Shown here: one piece after another, positions 21,201-25,154 of the stretch | Layout: each line of letters starts with the position of its first letter | Numbering within the stretch: position 1 is the stretch's first letter | Assembly (NCBI GenBank): GCA_027596075.1 | Contig: JADGJC010000436.1 | Location: forward strand, 1-25,154 | DNA length: 25,154 bases | Direction of reading: 5' to 3' | Source of the DNA: Rhizophlyctis rosea | Lineage: Eukaryota; Chytridiomycota; Chytridiomycetes; Rhizophlyctidales; Rhizophlyctidaceae | Position numbers and translations under genes: made by a program | The notes under the pieces: generated by a model | What the model saw: the letters and a program-made list of their open reading frames with translations, nothing else | What the model was told of the DNA's origin: nothing | Database searches by the model: none

Positions 21201-22942
21201 GCGGGCGCCTACAATGATGAAAAGTTCAAATTGATCAAGTAAAAGCTACTGATGTGTTTGCACTTGCCTGCAGTGATGAAAATGCTGGGACTGCCGGTGC
21301 AAGAGATCTGTGTCAACACCTTTTTTTGACTTCTTGACGAGCAACAACCTACAGAACTTACGACCCACAAAAAGAATGGCGCTATCAGGTGAGAAAATGG
21401 GCTGCTCTTTCTGCCCCCCGAGACGGCCGTCCGCCTAAGTTCAGGATGGCCAAGCTGATTTAAGGAGCATTCCATCTGGGACGATGATTTGCGTCTCAAT
21501 TTTTTTCAGAGACAGGCACGACAACATTGAACAGCTTCAGATTGCTTTTTTGGAATGACATGCTCAAAAACTGGACACCATTGTTGATTGCAGTCATGAG
21601 GCGTACGACGCGGCCGCTATTATACCCTGCTTTAGCGTGCTGAAATATGCCTCCACCTGCATCTTCGTTTTGCTATCGTTCGGGTGCCGCTTTTTCTCAC
21701 GTAACAGAATGAACTAAATGATAGACTTTCAGTGCTGCATCAATCCAGTGCCGTAAACGGATCAGAGCAATTACGGGCAATGGGAAGCGATGACTTTGTG
21801 AAGCTTATATGATCAGACCTTTATTTACAAACCGCAACTCCCAAGTCTAGATTGCAAATGACAAAAAGGACGGTATCTGGACCTCTTGTCCCGCTGTGAC
21901 AAGTTCCTTCGGTTGAAACACTCAACATGTCAAGCTCCAACTCCATGCCAAACATTTGGGGATGACCGCGGTGAAGATGTCTCCAGTCAAGGAATTGCAA
22001 AAGAAAAAAAGCAGCTAATGTTAATGAAAGCACATGTGTGACCATGACCGAGAGCTTTCACTGCTTTCGGGCGGCTACCTGAGTCACCTTGCTGTGACGG
22101 GACTGTCGAAGCCTGGTTCCCATTAAACGTATGGTAGACCATTGGCACTCTGCGAGTACCACCTAGTCCATAACGAAGCACGGAGGGCATGGGCAAAAAT
22201 GAACCGATGCTGAGTCGCGACAGAATAACTTTTTGAGTCCAACTCATATGATTTTCTGTATGCACCAGAGCTTCGTGTTCTAATTCGTGAGCAAAATCAA
22301 TGCTGCGAAATCGAACCCTTCGCGTCTGCCCTTGATAGAACCCAAGGGTTTAAACTTGCTGCATAAGCATTGTGGCGTGCCACCAAGCAGTGCAGCCCTG
22401 CATCAACATTGTCTCATTGCAGTGAAGTTGGTGACGCACCAGCCTTTTATGCGCTGGCGGTGTCTTGGCTGGGTGCTAAGCCCTCCCGCCTTGACACGTC
22501 AAAAAGCTCGCAGGACCCTCGCGAAGCTCGCCTGGCGGCTATGCCTAAGCCTCACGGATGCGGAAGTGGAGGACGGAGTTTGAGAAGGCGTGAAAGGACC
22601 GTGAAGGACAGAAGGACGAGACAGAAAAATCTCCACCCAACGGTTGACCTGTTGATTCGTACTCCAGTTCCACGGGGATCACGGACCTCTCCTTATAGCA
22701 ACACAGTAAGGCTTGTGACGTATGAACAATGGAGGCGTCGCACATCCCTCGGGAAACGGGCAAGGGCGAAGTTGCTGATCCGCTACCACAATGCGAAGAC
22801 CCCTTGCAATTGACTAGAAGAAGGAAATATTAGATGCTTTTCACGTTCCGAACTAGCGGGTTGGCAGGAGGAGGCTGTGAGAATGGCTGGGTGGGGGGGA
22901 TCCGAGAGAAGGTACGCAAACCGGTCCCAATGCCTCGAATCT

Positions 22943-22950
22943 TATATAAA
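22943..22950 (+). promoter_or_regulatory. TATA box of the 23055-23648 gene
   Basis: TATATAAA lies 105 bases upstream of the ATG at 23055, a suitable position for a core promoter with a short leader. The leader that follows is rich in C and A and contains no ATG until 23055. Confidence 0.55.
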
Positions 22951-23054
22951 CAGGGCGATCACGGCTTCCTCACCGCGTTCTTCAACCCCAAACAGCAAGT
23001 TCAGCACCACAGCCCTCAAGTCCCTCTACCAAAACCGATCTAAACCCAGCCAAG

Positions 23055-23648
23055 ATGTCGTGCGCTCAAAGCGTCTTCACCTCCACCTGCTCCTCTTCCT
23101 CCTCCACCCAGGTAGCGAACAGCAGCACCGCATCCTGCGGTCTCTTGAGCAGCATCGGTCTTGGCAAGTATCATGTCTCCATCCCTTCACCCCCCCTTCA
23201 CCCAATGACCGCCCCTCTTACCAAAACTCCCAACCCTACAGGCCTCCTCCTCCCTCAAATCCCCTCCCCCCTCTCCATCCACGCCCAAATCCAACGCCAC
23301 AGCGCCGCCCGCGCCGAAGCCCTCGCACGAACCTACCACACAATCATGACGTCCCTCATTGCCAACCTCCACTCCTGGGAGTCCGGGGACGCCTACACCA
23401 TGGCTTCGCCCAATGTTTTTGACATTTGTCTCGATACGGAGGAGAAGGATGCTATTGCTAGGGCTGTGAGGATTGGGTTTGAGGCCAAGGGGTGGAATGT
23501 TGAGAGGGTGGAATACTGTAGCGGGTTTGGGAGTTTATCGATGAATGTTGTGTTGAGGGCGCCAGTTAGTTGTCAGAGGGCTGTTGATGTGTTTTTGTGG
23601 AAGGCTGCGCATGGGGATTTGCAGGGGGCGTGTGCTTGTAGGAAGTAG
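23055..23648 (+). CDS. unidentified small protein, 197 residues
   Basis: The frame from ATG 23055 (context CAAGATGTC) to TAG 23646-23648 encodes 197 residues. The first 40 are Ser- and Cys-rich (MSCAQSVFTSTC, then a Ser run), next comes a Pro-rich segment, then helical sequence (RAEALARTYHTIMTSL), and finally a part that reads like a compact helix-strand-strand fold: ARAVRIGFEAKGWNVERVEY, then LSMNVVLRAP. The end is Cys-rich (GACACRK). No family is recognised. The coding strand is C-rich to about 23400 and then G-rich, as in the other genes here. A GTATCA donor at 23168 suggests an intron: the attractive acceptor at 23241 would break the frame, whereas an acceptor at 23302 (135 bp) keeps it and gives about 152 residues. 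I report the unspliced frame. A TATA box lies upstream. Confidence 0.6.
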   Translation: MSCAQSVFTSTCSSSSSTQVANSSTASCGLLSSIGLGKYHVSIPSPPLHPMTAPLTKTPNPTGLLLPQIPSPLSIHAQIQRHSAARAEALARTYHTIMTSLIANLHSWESGDAYTMASPNVFDICLDTEEKDAIARAVRIGFEAKGWNVERVEYCSGFGSLSMNVVLRAPVSCQRAVDVFLWKAAHGDLQGACACRK

Positions 23649-24249
23649 ATGTATGGGGGCTGTAGAGTGATACGTGAAGACATTGTACATATGAACGGTG
23701 TGACTGCTGCCAACGCCGAATGAAGGATGGCAAAGGAATTGTATGGTCTTCAAGTAAAGAGCAGCATCTATTGTGTGACTCTGGCGGCAGCGGCAGCAGC
23801 GCAGTATCGCAGACAAAGGCAGGTACCGATATTATATGTATGTATGGAGGCTGGACCCGAGCCACCAAAAGTACCAAAGAGGCACACCAAAACGAGGATG
23901 CATACAAGTAGCGAAAAGACAAAAGAGAGAACCTGGTGGCACGTTCAGGAGTCGAACCTGCGCGCCCCATCCATGGGTTCACAGTTTCAACTCCCGACAT
24001 GTTCCCAATCTACCAGCGGCTCCTACAGAGGTACATGTTGAATTGTTTTTCATATCCCTCAAAGACAAACTCTCAGAAGGTTTATTACGTCATCATTCGA
24101 CAAGCCTCAAAGGTTATGACACGCTATGACTCCTACGGATCACGCGCCCATTCATGGTCAATCAATCACAACCCACCAAAGAACTGCGCTTTCCCATACT
24201 TCATCCTTGTCCCCCATTCCATTTCCGCACTTTCCTTCAAGCAGAGCAT
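23649..24249. other. 3' flank with a tRNA-like remnant
   Basis: No gene is visible. There is a CAG/CGG-type triplet-like patch near 23783-23802 (GGCGGCAGCGGCAGCAGCGC). Plus-strand frames across 23930-24040 are open in all three phases, but they lie opposite the tRNA-like A and B boxes, a common source of spurious frames. Confidence 0.35.
23937..24018 (-). ncRNA. degenerate tRNA-like sequence with A and B boxes
   Basis: On the minus strand a perfect B-box match, GGTTCGACTCC (23958-23948), follows an A-box-like TGGTAGATTGG (24015-24005) after 46 bases. T runs that could end RNA polymerase III transcription follow at 23924-23921 and 23917-23914. The T stem pairs at four of five positions. I could not fold a convincing acceptor stem, D stem or anticodon stem. 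I therefore read it as a tRNA relic or tRNA-derived promoter (as in a SINE) rather than a working tRNA. The match could also be accidental. Confidence 0.25.
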
Positions 24250-24790
24250 CCTGGTACTTCCGGTAGTCCCCGTGACTATCCCCTCTGAGCTTCTGCATCG
24301 CTTGCCTTGCTCTGGCTCATATCACAGCTTTTTGTCTGTCACCGAGAAGTTTTGGCTGTGAGGAGTGATGAGGCGGCCACCCTCCAGCACAGGATCAAGG
24401 GATATTTATACCATACTTACCATGGCGAGATCAAGACCCGACACGGCGAGATCCTGGTGTTTCGGTAGTCTTCGCACTATCCTTCAGAGTCTGTTGCATC
24501 GTACGCTTGTACTTTGCCCCGGCTCAGTGACAGCTTTTTGCTTGTCACCCGAAACTTTGGCTGGCTAAGGGGTTGAGGGCCCCTTCTGCCCGCACAGGAT
24601 CATACGACATCAACATCGACTTTTCAGCGACACACTGGTGTATTCGGTGGTCTCTAGACCTCCCTCTGAGCGCGATACAACGGTACGGCTATACCTTGCA
24701 TCGTGCTTATTTTGGCAACTTTTTGTTGTCACCGAAACTTTGGCGGGCAGTTGTGGTGAGGGCCGCTCCTGCCGGCACAGGATCAACAAC
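24250..24790 (+). repeat. three-copy degenerate tandem repeat, unit about 183-205 bp
   Basis: Three successive units share, in order, a CTGGT start (near 24251, 24454 and 24635), a CGGTAGTC or CGGTGGTC block, a block near GCATCG, a CTTTTTG-TGTCACC-GAAACTTTGGC block and a CACAGGATCA end (24388, 24593 and 24776). Spacing between copies is 205 bp and then 183 bp. The units are clearly diverged from each other. In each unit a short 5' arm can pair with a 3' arm 76-83 bases later. Reading frames are not conserved between units, so a non-coding or structural role is more likely than a protein. Confidence 0.7.
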
Positions 24791-24971
24791 ATCAGCAACA
24801 CGACTCAACGGGCTCACTGAGGAGTGTCGACCACCTAACCAGCTAAGTATCTCGAGGCTTTTTCGTCCTGGTGCACGCATGGTACAGAGTCGAGTTCGTG
24901 TCCGCCGGTTTGTTGGTGACGGTCATCACCACGGCTAAGAGTCAATGGCGGGAACATTGGCATAGGAGAGT

Positions 24972-25010
24972 AGGACTCTCGTACAGAGCCGTATGGTTCA
25001 GGAGTCCTAT
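24972..25010. repeat. short perfect inverted repeat
   Basis: TAGGACTC (from about 24972) is followed about 23 bases later by its reverse complement GAGTCCTA (ending about 25010), giving an 8-bp stem. It is short enough to be accidental. Confidence 0.3.
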
Positions 25011-25074
25011 TTCTCTGATGATTGTCAACTGCCAGAGACCGTCGTTTCACCATGCCTTGCGTGCATCATCATTA

Positions 25075-25095
25075 GGGGGGGGGGGGGGGGGGGGG
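25075..25095 (+). repeat. homopolymer run of about 21 G
   Basis: An uninterrupted G run between CATCATTA and TACCC. It may be a true G tract able to form a quadruplex, or its length may be an assembly artefact. The following bases are again G-rich. Confidence 0.8.
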
Positions 25096-25154
25096 TACCC
25101 ATTGTGCTGGGTCGGCGGCGTTGCGGGGGTTGGGATAAAACCACTGACGCAGGG

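Larger units (their letters stand above)
17151..22942. other. long region with no convincing gene
   Basis: Nearly 5.8 kb without a frame that has a recognisable domain, splice structure or the composition pattern of the clear genes. The longest frames are plus 17677-18201 (174 codons, annotated separately), plus 18611-18994, plus 20818-21234 (138 codons) and plus 22370-22813 (147 codons, basic, no ATG near its start). By length each could occur by chance. I see no transposase, reverse transcriptase or tRNA. The region may consist of decayed mobile DNA, but nothing in it proves that. Confidence 0.35.

Noticed and set aside
20818..21234. 138-codon plus frame with an ATG
   Set aside because: No recognised domain, no composition ramp or splice signals; length is compatible with chance.
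22305..22330. GGTTCGATTTC-like motif on the minus strand
   Set aside because: It departs from the B-box consensus and has no tRNA structure around it.
22370..22813. 147-codon plus frame, basic and Arg-rich
   Set aside because: No ATG near its start, no domain, and length within chance for a GC-rich stretch.
23168..23241. Well-formed 74-bp intron in the 23055 gene
   Set aside because: Its removal shifts the frame away from the convincing C-terminal part, and no alternative upstream exon in the needed phase was found.
23936..24361. Plus frame of 141 codons with SGVEPA-type sequence
   Set aside because: It is the kind of spurious frame that arises opposite tRNA-like B boxes.
25070..25095. Telomere-like TTAGGG at the start of the G run
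   Set aside because: There is a single occurrence with no tandem array.

Overview
The window looks like nuclear DNA of a fungus. Its genes are split by short GT-AG introns of about 62-78 bp with recognisable branch-point and pyrimidine signals. One gene encodes a GATA factor of the fungal white-collar-2 type. The other readable genes lie in wide stretches of non-coding DNA. I cannot place the species; an early-diverging fungus or another lineage with low gene density would both fit.

Layout, left to right. Positions 2-142 are probably the 3' end of a gene that begins outside the window. Positions 863-2002 hold a five-exon gene of 290 residues that I do not recognise. Positions 4459-5688 hold an F-box protein gene whose frame is broken by one in-frame TGA inside the F-box. 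Positions 5689-13800 contain no convincing gene. They do contain a diverged repeat (its partner copy lies at 3416-3870), a hairpin element at 10074-10146, a MITE-like element at 11163-11272, and an uncertain minus-strand reading frame that starts inside that element. Positions 13961-17012 hold the white-collar-2-like GATA factor (965 residues, three coding exons, a probable 5'-UTR intron and a poly(A) signal). Positions 17150-22900 are again almost empty, apart from a 45-bp tandem duplication in a doubtful reading frame. Positions 23055-23648 hold a small gene of unknown function with a clear TATA box. The right end carries a degenerate tRNA-like pair of A and B boxes, a three-copy degenerate tandem repeat of about 183-205 bp with complementary arms in every copy, and a run of about 21 G.

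The genes do not form an operon or an obvious pathway. The white-collar-2-like factor is the one with a clear role: in other fungi WC-2 pairs with the LOV photoreceptor WC-1 to drive light-responsive transcription. A striking shared property is base-composition asymmetry. Nearly every coding exon begins C-rich on its coding strand and ends G-rich. The large GATA exon goes through this change three times, which may mark fused ancestral exons or an unrecognised in-frame intron. All calls rest on reading the sequence; no database search was possible.
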